64,000 nt of DNA. Origin: Paralvinella palmiformis. Lineage: Eukaryota; Annelida; Polychaeta; Terebellida; Alvinellidae. The notes beneath the pieces are model-generated. The model saw only the letters and a list, made by a program, of their open reading frames with translations, made no database searches and was not told where the DNA came from. The translations under genes were made by a program, and so were the position numbers. Shown here piece after piece: positions 1 to 35,924 of the stretch. How positions within the stretch are numbered: the stretch's first letter is position 1; the number at the start of each line of letters is the position of its first letter. Where the stretch lies: assembly GCA_025642065.1 (NCBI GenBank), contig JAODUP010000125.1:245001-309000 (forward strand), given 5' to 3'.

Positions 1-23256
<23,256 letters not shown>

Positions 23257-24440
23257 ACGCCAACCGCCATCCAACAGCACTCCGGCATCCGATCCCGAAG
23301 ACGTCCGATCTCTCAGTCCGGTCAGATCGTCTGCTGCTGTCGGATCGGGGTTTCGTTTTTTGAAGGACTTGTTCAGCCGAAGAAAGGCGTCCCCCTCCTC
23401 TCCTCCCCGTTTGTTGAGAACTCCCTCAGTCGTCAAGAGCCGACGACTTCACCTCCTCATCTCTCTTGTACATAGAACAGACCTAGTTGCTCGGTTTTCT
23501 TAACGTAACTGAACGCTTCTTTTTACGATAATCCAGAATGAATATGGTTGGGCTTGTTGGCGTTGCGCATCCCACACAATATTCAAAGGCCTTTAGTTAG
23601 ACTAGTCGCCTTATATATCGCATGCGCGTGTCATTTTATCGGCGGAGCAGTTGTTCGGGTGTCTTGGTTTCTTTTCTTTTGAGAGCTTACGAACGGCAAT
23701 TGGGCTGGACTTGCGGCTCCGGATGAATCCGATTCCTTTTAGAGATATTTATGCGTGGTTCTAGCGATTTATGTGTGCCTAGGTGTTCCCATTGAAAAAA
23801 AAACTCTCGTTGTTAGGCGGAGTCGTGTAGTCGAAACGGCAGTAATTCATTTCATTGTTATAGCGCGTCTACTGATTTTTGGCCGCATGACGATTGTCCG
23901 CAGCCGAGCGAAACGATCGCCATGACGACCCAAACCTACTGATGCCGTATCTCTTTTATTTGAGACAACTGATTGTTGTTTGTTTGTTTGTTTGAGATTT
24001 CCTTTCCAATAGGTATATGATATTTTTCTATGCGTTTCGTGTTCTGCTCTGTAACCGCCTGTTTATTGGAGCAATGTGGGTGGGTGGGTGAGTGGGGACT
24101 GGCTTTATTGTTGTGGGTCACTGCACGTGTCTAGCGGCTTATTTTGTCAGCACGCAGACGGTAGATAATTATGTGCTCTGTTCTAACCAATAACTCGGAC
24201 CTAACGATAGTCGGGTGAGATGTAAAATAGAGGCGTAGAAAGAAATGTGCATTAATTGTGCACACCATCGATGGACCAACTGTAAACAATATACAACTAT
24301 AGGCAATATGTTAAGCGTATGTATTCCGTGACGTCACTCAGATATGTAACAGCTTCACTAACGCGCGTGACGAACGACGTGTGCCCGTTTCTGTTTCTTT
24401 CGGAAACAATAAAATCTGCCGAAGTGTTTGTTTTACAAAT
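23257..24440 (+). other. FLN: Filamin 3'UTR (inferred)
   Basis: Runs from the stop to the first good poly(A) signal. Includes a (TTTG)n run near 23980. No competing reading frame of note. Confidence 0.55.
24408..24413 (+). promoter_or_regulatory. Poly(A) signal of filamin
   Basis: AATAAA, followed within 20-50 bases by GT-rich sequence (gtgtttgtttt, gtgttgtggtttt), as expected for cleavage about 20 bases downstream. Confidence 0.6.
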
Positions 24441-25029
24441 GTCCCGTGTTGTGGTTTTAATTGGCTGAATGAAATGTGCCCTTATGACGGGTCGAAGGGG
24501 GCGATCGATGGGTTGGGTGGCCAATGTTCGCTTTCTGTGGTAAACGAATAAACGAACGAAGGGGGCCACCAGAACGCTGGGAAAAATATCGAAATAAACT
24601 TGGCTGTCAGGCATTTGGCAACATCAGGAACATTACGATTTTTAGCGCTTCATTATCATTCTGAAAAATGCCAACCATGCACCTTACTAATGTTCAGTAA
24701 ATAGAATACATGGCCATGTAAATATATGTAAAATACATTGTGCCAGGAGTAATGCCACAGCTGCATCAACCACTTGTGAGCTGCTGCTTCCTAAAGTCTA
24801 CGATTTGGCGATTGTCTCTTAGCTTCAAGTACATGCAGCCATGATTGAAACGAGAAAATTAATTTTGGTAAAATTCTACTTCAGTATTAAAGTTAAACTA
24901 ATTTCTAAAAGTAATTGAAATAAAAGTAAAAGTAGAAGATAAAATTTATTGAATGATGCAAAGCAAATGTTACCAGATGTTTATTACAAGGAAGCTACAA
25001 CTCACAAACATATCAAACAGAAGGTACCC
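24441..25029. other. Intergenic, nothing recognised
   Basis: AT-rich sequence between the filamin 3' end and the hAT relic. The last part may belong to the relic but could not be read. Confidence 0.5.
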
Positions 25030-25500
25030 AATGACGGAGATACACCAAAAGTATATCTGAGATAAATTTCGTATCGCCACCTTTTACACAATTGTTGACA
25101 AACTTGCAATTGAGATGGAAAGAAGAAGGAGAGATATACAAAGAAATAGCAGAGAGATTTTCTTTTCTAAATCATGTGCCATATAATGTCACTTCGTCAT
25201 CTACTAACATCGAAAGACATTCTCGGTGCTGTCAAAAGTTGATTGATGCTTACCCAGAGGACTTCAACAGTAATTTATCTGAGCTTCGGCAGTTTCATTT
25301 ATATGTGCGCCATAAAATGTAAAAACAAGATTCAGTCATGCTGAACTTCATAAAATAATTTTAGAAAACAATATTGAGTGTGCCTTTCCAAATGTAGACA
25401 TTGCTTTTCGTATATTTTTAACATTAATGGTCACAAATTGCTCAGTTGAGCGTTCACAGTTGAAATATGTTAAACATCCACTCAGGGGAAAGGTAGGAGA
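25030..25500 (+). pseudogene. hAT transposase relic (ZMYM/TTF type), frameshifted
   Basis: Three frames are needed to read it. FYTIVDKLAIEMERRR is followed in another frame by YKEIAERFSFLN. Near the end, PNVDIAFRIFLTLMVTN and SVERSQLKYVKHPLR match the C-terminal dimerisation region of hAT transposases, where SAERSFSKLK-like motifs are typical. The first two thirds of the protein are missing and stops interrupt it, so it is not functional. The family call rests on these motifs only. Confidence 0.7.
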
Positions 25501-25613
25501 AAATTATTCAACTATAAATAAAAAAGAACCATACAGAAATAAACATTTTTCTTCTTACTGTAAGTTCTGTTTATTTTCGAATTTACGATAAATAACATTT
25601 AATTTTATGTTTA

Positions 25614-25645
<32 letters not shown>

Positions 25646-25735
25646 CAAGGGTATAACAGTTAACCCGATATATATACATATTATGTACAAGGGTATAACA
25701 GTTAACACGATATACGCCCTTATACTAGCACTAAA
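25614..25735. repeat. (TA)n and a duplicated 45-base block
   Basis: After (TA)n, the phrase acaagggtataacagttaac occurs twice, about 45 bases apart. Confidence 0.8.
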
Positions 25736-26654
25736 ACGGAAATACACATAAGCAACATAGGTGTATAACAATAACTCTGTTAGAACAACACTGTTAGAAG
25801 TCCTAACATCATCAGGAATCTTGATGTACTCAATCTGGATCAGAGAAAGAACAACCCGTTTGCGGAAGGCTCAGCATTGGTTAGATCCGGAAGAGATGGT
25901 CGAGAAGTGTGTACCTCGTTAGGGAAATATTCCATAAACACACGTGTATAAGCAACCAATTAACTGACGCGTAAGTGTTTGTACACAACAGTAAGGAACA
26001 GCATAACAAAAACAGTGTACAACCTAAATATATGAATTCGTCTAAGAACTCTTCGTACTCTCCGTATTGTGCTAACCGACTTTCGTCCTCGTCGGCCTTT
26101 ATAAGGATTAGTTCAATATTAGAGACGCAAATCAAAATCTGCGATAATATTTACCAATAGACACGATACCAATATTGAACACTGTAATATAAGAATAGAC
26201 ATGCTAGGCCTAATGACATTTACTAACGAGTCAAGTCCAGCCAGCTATCAATATTTGTCATTTGTCTCAGAAATACAAACAGGAGAGGAGTTTAACTAGT
26301 GTTCATATAAGATTAACCTATTTTGAGAAACTCGGCAAATAGTGCAAAACGCAAAATTCTCTTGTCACAATTTTGTTAAATATGTTTGAACCTTTACATG
26401 AACTCCTATTAGTAAATACACTTTTAAATCCAAGAATTTTGAAATATCAGTGGATGGTGTTTCTAGTCAATGTCTCAATAATGATATAATTTTACCATAA
26501 AGAATTCAATACTGTTTTACAGACGTAGAAAGTCACATTTTTACAGGTCATTCTTAAACAAATGTAAATATTTTATTGAAGAATTAAAAGCTTGAATATA
26601 GTATAATTACTTTGCCAGGAGTTATGATTACAATAGTAATTAATGATAAGTAAC

Positions 26655-26709
<55 letters not shown>

Positions 26710-27406
26710 CGTGTGTGTATATGTATGTGTGTGTAATCTATAATTTTGTGACTTATACACACATATATCTATACTGCCTTTTGGTTGTGCAGACAATTTT
26801 GAGAAATACCTATAATCTTCGAAATATGTGGAAACAAATGATATAGGTAAATGCACATGTCCAAACATTAATGCTAATCTCCATTAAACCAGCAGGATTC
26901 GAAATTAATAAAACACGTTGTTTTTATCATACTCCATTACTTACCTTTCTGTTAAAGCTGTATTCTCCCACCCCACTTTTTATAACGGAATTGAAATCCC
27001 TTAATTTACGACAATATCGATATTTCGGTAATACGTATATATAGTGACTTCCATAATAAGCATTTTCATACTCTGACACATAAAGCTCTGAAACGATTGT
27101 ATTGTTGTACAAAATGCTTTTATACTGTATTTCTTTCATCATATACCGAACATTAAAAATATAACTTTACCTAAATAGACATTGTCACAGTCATTAGATA
27201 TTTTTACTACTTTGGTACTTCAGTCTTTTAAGACCATAAACTAAAAGTTAAAGTAAATTACAAGTAATTCTAAACCACGTACGTACTCATTCATTCGGTA
27301 ATCAATAAATAAACCGATCACTGAAGTTCATATAAGAATAATGACATGGTTTGTGACTTGAACAATTTGTTGTTATACCTAAAAATATATTAACGTTTAT
27401 AACTCG

Positions 27407-27461
<55 letters not shown>

Positions 27462-27579
27462 CAGTAGTTTGAGATATTTTAAATTATGTCATGACTATTT
27501 TGTGGTGTTGTTGACATTCTTGAATAATACATTCTTGTACAAATTGTACTAAATTCTTTTTAAAAATAAATTAACTCTC
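25736..27579. other. Intergenic, AT-rich
   Basis: Only (TA)n tracts at 26657-26703 and 27409-27450 were recognised. Short open frames on either strand look random. Confidence 0.6.
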
Positions 27580-27700
27580 AGCTAATATAACTTAAAAGTG
27601 TAATGTTGATAAAAGTTACTCCAACTGTCACAATAATATTCACGAACTACATCTGATATCATAGGCATAAAGAAATAATCCAAATTACTGGATGGTCGAT
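27580..27700 (+). mobile_element. MITE copy C, left half
   Basis: Shares gatatcata, aaagaaataatccaaat and actgga with MITE copies A and B, then stops at the inverted-repeat end at 27701. The sequence resumes after 33647. Confidence 0.6.
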
Positions 27701-27940
27701 CCCAGCAAACATGCATAGGTTGGTCCAACGTTGGATATTGATTTGGGTAATTTCGACGTTGGGCCAACGTTGGACCAACTATTGAATTTAATTGAAATTC
27801 GGTTCGTATACAACATTAATCCAACGATGTTGGGCCAACGTTGTATCAACTATCGTATTTCGGTTAGTATACAACATAAATCCATCGACGTTGGGCCAAC
27901 GTTTCGCCAACCATCCACTCTGAGGCGGTACCCAACATGA
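27701..27940. repeat. Left subterminal CCAACGTTGG array
   Basis: The block ga.gttgggccaacgtt recurs at 27755, 27826 and 27887, spaced 71 and 61 bases, with gt.tacaacat linkers. Confidence 0.85.
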
Positions 27941-28307
27941 ATCAATTAATAAGAACAATTAAAATATAATTAATTTCTCTAGAAACTAAGTAAAATATGT
28001 GTTTGTTTTAAAGACGAATTGCACAATAATATGTGCACACCATTGTTATGAATTAATTAAAATTTCATTTAACATTTAGTGCAGTATTCAAATGCTTTAT
28101 TAAATATATAACCTTGTTACATAATAAAGTCACTTGATTGTCGCTTAATTATCACTATTTATACTATTGTCATAGTGGTTTAGAATACAAATGCAATGTG
28201 ACATGTCGTTGTATGATGGGCGATACTAGGTGTTTATTCGATATAAATTACAAGTAGGTCTTGATATAGTTACAATCGTCCTGTATGCATATTCCTCCTA
28301 TGGCTAC

Positions 28308-28375
28308 AGTGGCGTAACGATAAGGTGTGGCAAGTAGGGCACGTGCCCTGGGCGCCACTGGAAAGGGCGCCACTG
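28308..28375 (+). repeat. hAT-like terminal fragment
   Basis: Begins CAGTGGCGTAACGATAAGG and includes gggcacgtgccctgggcgcc, a motif I associate with the ends of some animal hAT elements. No partner end was found, so it is a solo fragment. Confidence 0.4.
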
Positions 28376-28650
28376 ACTGGTATTTTTAGCTGATTTTATA
28401 GTAATTATCTGAAATATGGCCGGGGAAAATCGGTAGCCCAGACCATGTGGATTTTGTCTTCAGACTAGTGAGTAGTCTAAAGCACTAGCCCGATAGGGCT
28501 GCTGCCATTTTGATGTAAGACATCTGGTAGTCTCAAGTTCGTTTTCCGAATAATGAATTTCCGCTATTTTGGAGCTATTCGCGGTGGGAAAAGTATCATA
28601 GCTTAAAACTCCCGCGCAGATACCTCACCAACCGTTGCTAAAAAAAAGCG

Positions 28651-28980
28651 CTGTTCCCGATTGTAGACTGGATTTTGGAATGGGTAAGCGACAAATATTT
28701 ATCAGCCGATAGTTTCTTGATCTGAAATAATGCCAAAATCTACTGCTGTAACCATTTCAGATGTCATATTTATAAGTATTTATTGAATATAAGTACCATG
28801 ATTGAAGGATGGGAGAGATTTTGGTGAGTTGGTGATCTTGGCTGGTAAATGTCCATTTTGCATTATGATGGTCACGTGACTCAAATACTCTCCTGCATTG
28901 TCTTTGTTTATAGTAAATAAAAGCACATGGTCTTGTTTATATGGTGGATTTCTCTGTCCCTTTCCTTTTTATTTGTTTGA
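28651..28980 (+). repeat. Interspersed repeat B, copy 1
   Basis: About 330 bases that match 53402-53745 in the same orientation, with shared runs such as gatctgaaataatgc, gagagattttggtgag, ggtgatcttggctggtaaa and cattatgatggtcacgtga. Confidence 0.8.
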
Positions 28981-29529
28981 TCGCTGTTTGTTTTTAATTA
29001 TTTTATGTTAGTAAAATTATATAAATATGGCTGTTGTAATACTTTGCTGCAGAAATTATATGCAGTTTTTTTGTAAATTGTGTTTCTTCCTTGATCCTCT
29101 GTGTATGAATTATTTCTGTCTTTGTTTGATATTTTGTGCTTTATTTAATAATTAAACAACAGTGGGTGCCTGGACAATATATTATTTTTATTTAAACATG
29201 ATTTATTTTCAGAAGATTTACAATGCCATACAGCAACAAATGTATCTCCTCTCATTCATACATCATGTATTCACCCCACCCCCTCCCACTGGAAGTTGTG
29301 CTGATTTATGTTGATTGGTATTCAAAACTTTGTCATCCTCCTTGACAAGACAATGTAATTCGGAACAGAGTCAAATAGTGCTCTATTTGTGGCACCATCC
29401 AGCCGGTCATCCCCACATAACACTATATTAATTTGGCTATATTAATGTTTCTTTGGCTCTTCGTGTTTGTAGGTGATGGATGTCCGGCAGGATGTCTCCA
29501 ACAAAGATACTTACTGACTCCATGAGGTT

Positions 29530-29990
29530 TTTATGGGACACTTGATATGTGGGACACTCCAAGAAAAAATTATTATAAATCATCATTTCCATATGAAAAT
29601 TTCCTTCGAGTGTTGAAGAAATTGATCCGGAAGCCCAACTATCCTCTGAAGCAGGTGATAAAGAGAACGTCTGAGATTGGTCCCAAACTGTATTCTACGA
29701 AAGTTGTGGATGAAAATTCTATCATATTTAAAAGGGAACATGATGAAGTTCCTATACCAGATCAGATGACATGTGGACTAGTATGCATGCAATACAGAGA
29801 GCTATATACTTGAAAGGTTTCACCATCTCAAGAAGTGAAGATAACTGCACTGTTCGAGTGGAAAATTATGTTGCCCTTGTCTGAAATATTTTGCGTAATC
29901 CACATACTAATGTAACTTGCATAGTTATTGAAAAATTTGCTATGGTCAAGGACTTCTATACTTATCCAATTAAATCCTAATGGATAGCCA
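29530..29990 (+). pseudogene. Transposon gene relic (C-terminal part)
   Basis: An 88-codon frame from 29547 encodes SFPYENFLRVLKKLIRKPNY. That resembles the FPFE..LGKLKR.VR motif near the C-terminus of large transposon-encoded proteins in many animals (EnSpm/CACTA-like, DUF4218-type). The likely continuation, VVIEKFAMVKDFYTYP in another frame-shifted stretch, would be the last strand of such a protein. It is broken by stops after 29811. The assignment comes from recalled motifs only. Confidence 0.4.
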
Positions 29991-30421
29991 GAAGAAAGGT
30001 ATTTATTTATTTATTTATTTTGTCTGGTATACATGTATTGATATTTTGTAAATAGAAACAACAAATGAACCATATTAAATTACATTTTGATTTGTATTGT
30101 ATCTTGTGTGTTACTGTAAAATATACATAATTGAGTTACAAATAATTGGCATAGTGGGTAAGCCAACAGATCTTATTGAGGACCTCTCTTGTGGAGAAAT
30201 CCTCAGTCCTGCATAGGAAATTGCTGTGGAGAAACTTCCCAAAAATGAACTATTCTGCAGTGAATTTCACGTACTTCATAACAATGGACAATCTTTACAC
30301 CACATGAATGAAGATTTCTCAACAAATTTGAGGCCCTCCACAAGACTTCTGTTCACCTAACCACATGTGAATGGTATTATTGATGTTGCTGATCATGTTT
30401 ATAATTATATTTTGTATATTA

Positions 30422-30605
30422 GGCAAATATTTATCTCATCGTAGAGTTCAAGCATGAGGGGGACTGTCTATAGTGTGCCAGATAGTTGGGTTGTGGGTAA
30501 CAAATGTTTATGGCTACCCTACAAAACTGACCAGAGGGTGTTCGGAGCTATGAAGAGCAGGGAGATTTCTCAGTCATCATGGACTCTGCACGAGTGAAAG
30601 CTGAA
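30422..30605 (+). pseudogene. Relic exon, DUF4806-type N-terminal domain
   Basis: After an acceptor-like tattag it reads ANIYLIVEFKHEGD, then a one-base shift, then TVYSVPDSWVVGNKCLWLPY. This VEF...VP..W....C.WPP pattern is typical of the N-terminal domain of DUF4806 proteins, often linked to transposons. Later it reads SSWTLHE and stops. Inactive as it stands. Confidence 0.45.
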
Positions 30606-31046
30606 TGGTTAATTTCCTCCACAAGAATGAGGATTTATCCACAAGAGTGATGTCGCCCACAAGAAAAATGTTGGCTTACCCATCCTATATACTTCCACCA
30701 TAAGGTTGTAGCACAAACATTGCTCTACATTGATGATACATATTTATGGATTACACAAGTTGCTTTAAACATGACATTTATCTTTTAATATATACTTTGA
30801 TGCATGTATTTTAGAAACATTTGAAAGAGTGATAGAAAACGTCAAGAAAGCTTTGTCATTGACTGATGGTGGATATGGTTGAAGATGACGATTCATCCGT
30901 TCAAACAAAGCGATAAAAAAGTAATCATAGATACAGAATTCGTGTTTAATGCATTCTGACATGTTACAATGTTTATCATGTCACCATCATCATTGATCAA
31001 ATTTCCTGTAATATTTCCATCAATTATTCTGTGATTTGTGTTTTAG

Positions 31047-31195
31047 TCCCAACTCCCGCTATCTGGACAGCGAAGAATCATCTGTTGAACATGAGGAAGC
31101 TTCATGTAATGAAGAGCTACAGTCTAAAAAAACTGAGCCTTCCCCTCCACCTCTGCCAACACTTCCAATCATGAATATTGCTTCTTCACAAAGAG
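31047..31195 (+). pseudogene. Acidic/proline linker exon of the element gene
   Basis: Open between an acceptor tttag and a donor gtatat (phase 1 at the end). Encodes YLDSEESSVEHEEASCNEE and PSPPPLPTLP, a disordered linker. The phase fits the exon at 32627, so the two could be joined in one transcript. Possibly the middle of the protein started at 30422. Confidence 0.4.
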
Positions 31196-31559
31196 GTATA
31201 TGTTTCATGGAGATTATGTATATGTTAAGCCTTGTGCACTTGGTAACAGTAGCTCGATATCAAATGTTAATATTTTTCTATTTGATAAACTTTGAGCATG
31301 GTTAAAAATATAAAAATACTGACTACAAGAAATGAAATGTTGAACTATATCAAAAATATACTATTCATGATTATTCTATTCCATAAAATATGGTAGATAT
31401 TCTGATATATTAAAAATGGACCAAGACATGCTGAAGTCCTTTGAACTATATTGTGAATTTGTAAATATTAATGCAAAGGCTTCAGCTGGAAATTCAAAAG
31501 GCTTCATTGTTAAGCAAGAAATAGGCCACTTTAGCATATGACCATGCCCTTTAGGGGAT

Positions 31560-32110
31560 TTTAAATGTGTGACCATAATTTTCAGGGTACATTTTAGCAT
31601 AGAGAGGAGGAAACAGTGGCATTATCATAATACATGATTGTGTGAAATTAGAGAAAAAATTACCAATATATTTTTGAACAAAAGACGAAAAATAATATGT
31701 ATGTATTTGGGGGGGGGGACCTGAGACGCCCTCAGAACAATTCAATTCAATACAGATTTCTGATGCATAGTGCCAGTACCCTACCAAATGTCTATGCAAA
31801 ATTAGAAATAAAAGATGCTGGTGAGTTTTTGAAAATATAGGCAAAACATGAAAGGTTGGCATTTGGGACCCCTCAAAATGAAACAATTAGATGCTGATAT
31901 CCTGTGCATAGTGGCTGCATGCTAAGATATAGCCATGCAAAACTAGAGAAAATGATACTGAAACAGTTTTGAACAAATAGAAAAAAGTCGAATTTACCAG
32001 TTTGGGGATCAAAATGTTTCGATCAATTACAAATTTGTGTGCATAGTTGTGCTACCCTAAGTTGTGTTTGTGGAAAATTAGAAAAAAAAGTACCAAACAG
32101 TTTGTGAGAT
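31560..32110. repeat. Degenerate tandem repeat, about 150-base period
   Basis: Four diverged units share tgcatagtg..., ctaccc, atgcaaaattaga and tttgaaaatat-like stretches. Lies in the intron-like gap between 31195 and 32627. Confidence 0.55.
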
Positions 32111-32626
32111 TTGACAGCTAATGGCACACACCAAATGATGGCAATAATGCTTTGGCCCAAAGGACTAATATTGTGTATGACCATCTGTTTTCTAATTTTA
32201 TGACCTTTGAGTATTTCAACCACCATTTCCTGTAGAACATAACTGATTAGCTGTATGCTTCCAAGCATAGATACAGTACTCTACATGTTATGGAACTTCA
32301 GTTTAAAATATAAATTAAAATATATGTCTGATTTAATGGCAATAAAGTTGTGACTCTATTTCCTTAAAATGTAGTTGTTTTTTGTTTGGTCACTTTGGTC
32401 TACAGCCAGTTTAACCTACATAAACACCTAGAGGTTGTACATAATGTTTACAATATAATAATACTTCTATAAAGATTTAGAGGTGTATATTTATGTTCCA
32501 TTAATATAGACATTAAGAATATTTTTCACATACATTTTATGGATCATTGCAACTGTTCTGTATGAACTTCATTAAATAATGTGAAATTAATTATACCTGT
32601 AACTTTGATGTATTCAATTAAAACAG

Positions 32627-32769
32627 GGGCAGCACATAAAAATCGTCATTTTCCTCAGATTACAGAGGTGGACATTTCCGTTCGAGCCCAAGAATGGCTG
32701 AAACTGTCAGCTGATCATCTCCCTGGAGGAAGACATAGCAGAAATGTCATCCATAACCAGGAGAATTAG
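32627..32769 (+). pseudogene. Terminal exon of the element gene
   Basis: After an acceptor aaacag it encodes GAAHKNRHFPQITEVD and RAQEWLKLSADHLPGG, ending with a natural TAG at 32767-32769. The phase matches the donor at 31195. I do not recognise the domain. Confidence 0.4.
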
Positions 32770-33392
32770 CAGCAATGTGACTCGGACTAATATTGTTTAT
32801 ATCTATATATATATATATATATGTGTGTTTTACCATATTAATGTGAATTCATGTTTCAGTTTATATTGTAGTTTGTTTTTCATTGATTAGTTATTTTTGT
32901 TTTAGCCTTATTGGTATATTTGGATTAAATTTCCATGTTGATATAGAATTAGTTAAAACTTCTTATCCAGAAACCAATAGGGCTTCATAGTTATCAATGT
33001 GGATCTTGTAAATTCGAAATTGGTTTGTTGTGCTCTTTAACTAATTTTTTTTTGGGTGTTAGTCACTTAAAAGGACAGGTGCTAATGTACTGCAGTTGTC
33101 ATATGTTGAGACATGTACTGTCAAAAAATCTGAAAAGTGTATCATTTTTTCCAACCCATAGTTGGAATATATCATTAATTGAATGTGCAATTTGTAAGAT
33201 TTACAGAATACTATTATTATAAGCCTTATTATAAGTTTGTTTGTGAAAGAGATCAATCAGATAATATACGTATACATGTATCTGGTGGAATATGCACCGT
33301 GACATAATAAAACATAATTCATGTTTTATTTGTTTTTGAGGATTATATGGACAACACAATTTACAACATGGACAATTAATAACAACATTGGC

Positions 33393-33647
33393 TAAATGTT
33401 GGATATACTTTGTTTCCAACATTGGGCTAACGTCGCCCCTATGAGCAGAACTAAGTTATCCTAATGTTGGTTTTCAACGTAGTGCCAACGAACCGAGTGA
33501 TGTTGGCACAACGTTGGGCCAACATACTATATCATTGGCACTATGAGCAGAACTACGTTGTTCCAATGTTGGTTTTCAACGTAGTGCCAATATTCGAATT
33601 GATGTTCGACCAACGTTGGGCCAACATGCATGTGCTTGTTTGCTGGG
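33393..33647. repeat. Right subterminal CCAACGTTGG array and inverted end
   Basis: Two units about 113 bases apart share ctatgagcagaacta, gttttcaacgtagtgccaa and acgttgggccaacat. The array ends in GTTTGCTGGG, inverted relative to the left end. Confidence 0.8.
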
Positions 33648-33760
33648 ATATTACTATTTTTTCGATTGCCAGAGACTGTACGGCGTGAAGGAGAAAGTCA
33701 CGTGATCTGACGTCAACTAGCACAAGGACCATCTAGCAGAAGAATCGTGTTGTCGTTTAC
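33648..33760 (+). mobile_element. MITE copy C, right half
   Basis: Shares gattgccag, aaggagaaagtcacgtga and tctgacgtca with copy B (44618-45440) and continues where the left half stopped. Confidence 0.55.
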
Positions 33761-35922
33761 ATCTTATTGAATCGGGTCACAGATGCTTTAATTTGCTTAG
33801 CCATCCTCATGACCGTAACTATTCCTGGGTTATACCTACTAAGTATTACTTTCCGGTGCTGTCGTTGGCTCATTTATATATATTTGTTACACTAGTACAA
33901 AAGAATCAGCATAATGAATTTCACTATATAGTCTTCTTTAACCACGTCAGTAATATATGAAGCTGTGTGAACCAATTATATACTGTAATAATAATAAATA
34001 CTCTTTTCTTCCAAAATTATATGCTTGGCTATAACTGGTTCAAACAAACACCCTGTACCTAGTGACGTCAGATTTCGGGAGCATTCAGTCTTTGTCTGCA
34101 TTTTCGTATACCCCGTATACTGTGTCATGTCACAAGGCAGTACTTCTCACAACTGAAGGCCATACATGAGCTACCAGTTGTAGTTAATTCAGATTTATCA
34201 GTTTGCACAACTCAAAACATATGAAGCTCCGACAATTACACGACTTAATCCACACACACCTACTAAGAATAAACACTCATGAAAGGCGTGAAGCTTCGTA
34301 TTTATAATCATTAGCCAGTTTAATAATTTTTTAGTAAACTAGTCTGTTGTTCATTGTTAGTTTTGAATTTACTAGAAACCCAGAAAGAATTTGGCTCTTT
34401 TTTAATGTTACACGATAGTTTTCTCCCAGAATAGGCTTGGTATAACGTTATTATCGTATTTCAATCGCTAGACTAAGCATTTTCGCTTCGTTTGGTAAGT
34501 CCCAGATTCAGCCATCAGAATGTTTTCGCTGTTCTCAGGCTACACTGGTATTTTAATCTGTTAATTGTATATTTTGGATATTGCAAACATAAATTTCAGT
34601 TCAGTTAGAAGGCGAAATTCGTATTACAAATAAATTCATGTCTACGTAATGCAATTTGCCAAATATGTACATCTCTCTACAGACGTCCACGGACTGCTGT
34701 TGAAGTTCATATCTTGGCTGTTTTAGCTGTGATTGACAGCTTTGTAAAACAAGTTGGTCACAAAATCCCCTGCGTATTGACCATATCAAAGTCTGTCGTT
34801 TGTTAACTGTAAAATTCGTATTGAAATATATCATGAGCATACAAATTAAAGGAATAGTGAAACCCCAATATTCTGCAGATATATCCCAATCACTCCCTTT
34901 CTAACATAAATCTTCTACAGTTTTTACCGAGAACCTCCAGGAAAACTCGATTACCTAGTCATCACTGAGCTCTAACGTTATAATTGATGTCGTAGACAGC
35001 TATTAGGGCAAGAGATGTTGTACCAATAATAATCAATTAAGTTTTGCAAAAGTGATTCCTGCATTGTTAAGGACATTCCCAGTATTTACAAAATAAATGT
35101 TAATTCATCGTATACATGTTTTCTAGATATCTTAAAAACATTTAACATAAATAATATTACTGAATTTTAATTAGTACACTTTTCTGAAATAAACTTAATT
35201 TTATTTATTCTAGTATTATGTACAGTTCATCTAATGTGCATGTATATATATTGATGTACAAAACGGGTAATCAGTTTTTTACATATTTTAATATAGCATA
35301 CAATGGACGCTTTTACTTTAATGTTTTAACATATATTTGGAAGGTCTAGACACCAGTCAGATGCTGAATCGATCTCATGGAGGATGTAACATGAATGACA
35401 TAATTTTATTAATCAGCATTTACATGCACATAAGAGGTTTAATTCTCGTTGCAGCAAGAGATAGTACTTTTTATGGGGTAATAAATATATAATGTTAATA
35501 TTTAGAATCACATAATATTTATAAACTAAATTTTTTATACATACATTAAATTTTAAGTTTCTGATTTTTTAATATTAAACAGAGATTGAAGAATTTGAAT
35601 GTTTCTATTTATCCATATCCAAGCCATTTTATATTAGACATTCACTGATGACCCAGGTTTTATGCATTATAGGAGTTATATAAATGAACTGAACTAGATT
35701 AATTCATAAATAATTATCTAATCAGCACTCTTTTTTAAACATTTATTAAAGAATATTGTAAATCTTTCTATTGGATAAAATTACAGTGGCTTTTAATGAC
35801 AGCTGTAAAATAAATTTTAGGTTATTTCAAATACTGTGGTGTGAACATCAGTGATTCATCAATATATATATATATATATATCAGTGATGAATCATAGCAT
35901 CCCTGATATATATATATATATA
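33761..35922. other. Intergenic, probably more old repeats
   Basis: Weak likeness to the MITE continues to about 34130 (tgacgtcag, cattcag). A block starting ttaaaggaatagtgaaaccc (34844) also resembles a MITE end. At 35852-35892, tgattcatc and gatgaatca form a short inverted repeat around (TA)n. No gene seen. Confidence 0.45.
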
Positions 35923-35924
35923 TA

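Larger units (their letters stand above)
27701..33647 (+). mobile_element. 5.95-kb inverted-repeat DNA element, nested in a MITE
   Basis: The ends are CCCAGCAAACATGCAT on the left and, inverted, CCCAGCAAACAAGCACATGC on the right; AT flanks both ends. Each end is followed inward by a roughly 200-250-base array rich in the palindrome CCAACGTTGG. The flanks are two halves of one MITE, which supports a single insertion. The interior holds gene fragments in + orientation with lost frames and one intact splice pair, so this looks like a decayed autonomous DNA transposon. Superfamily not determined. Confidence 0.65.

Noticed and set aside
31376..31886. - strand frames of 74 and 111 codons
   Set aside because: They run through the degenerate tandem repeat and show no family features.
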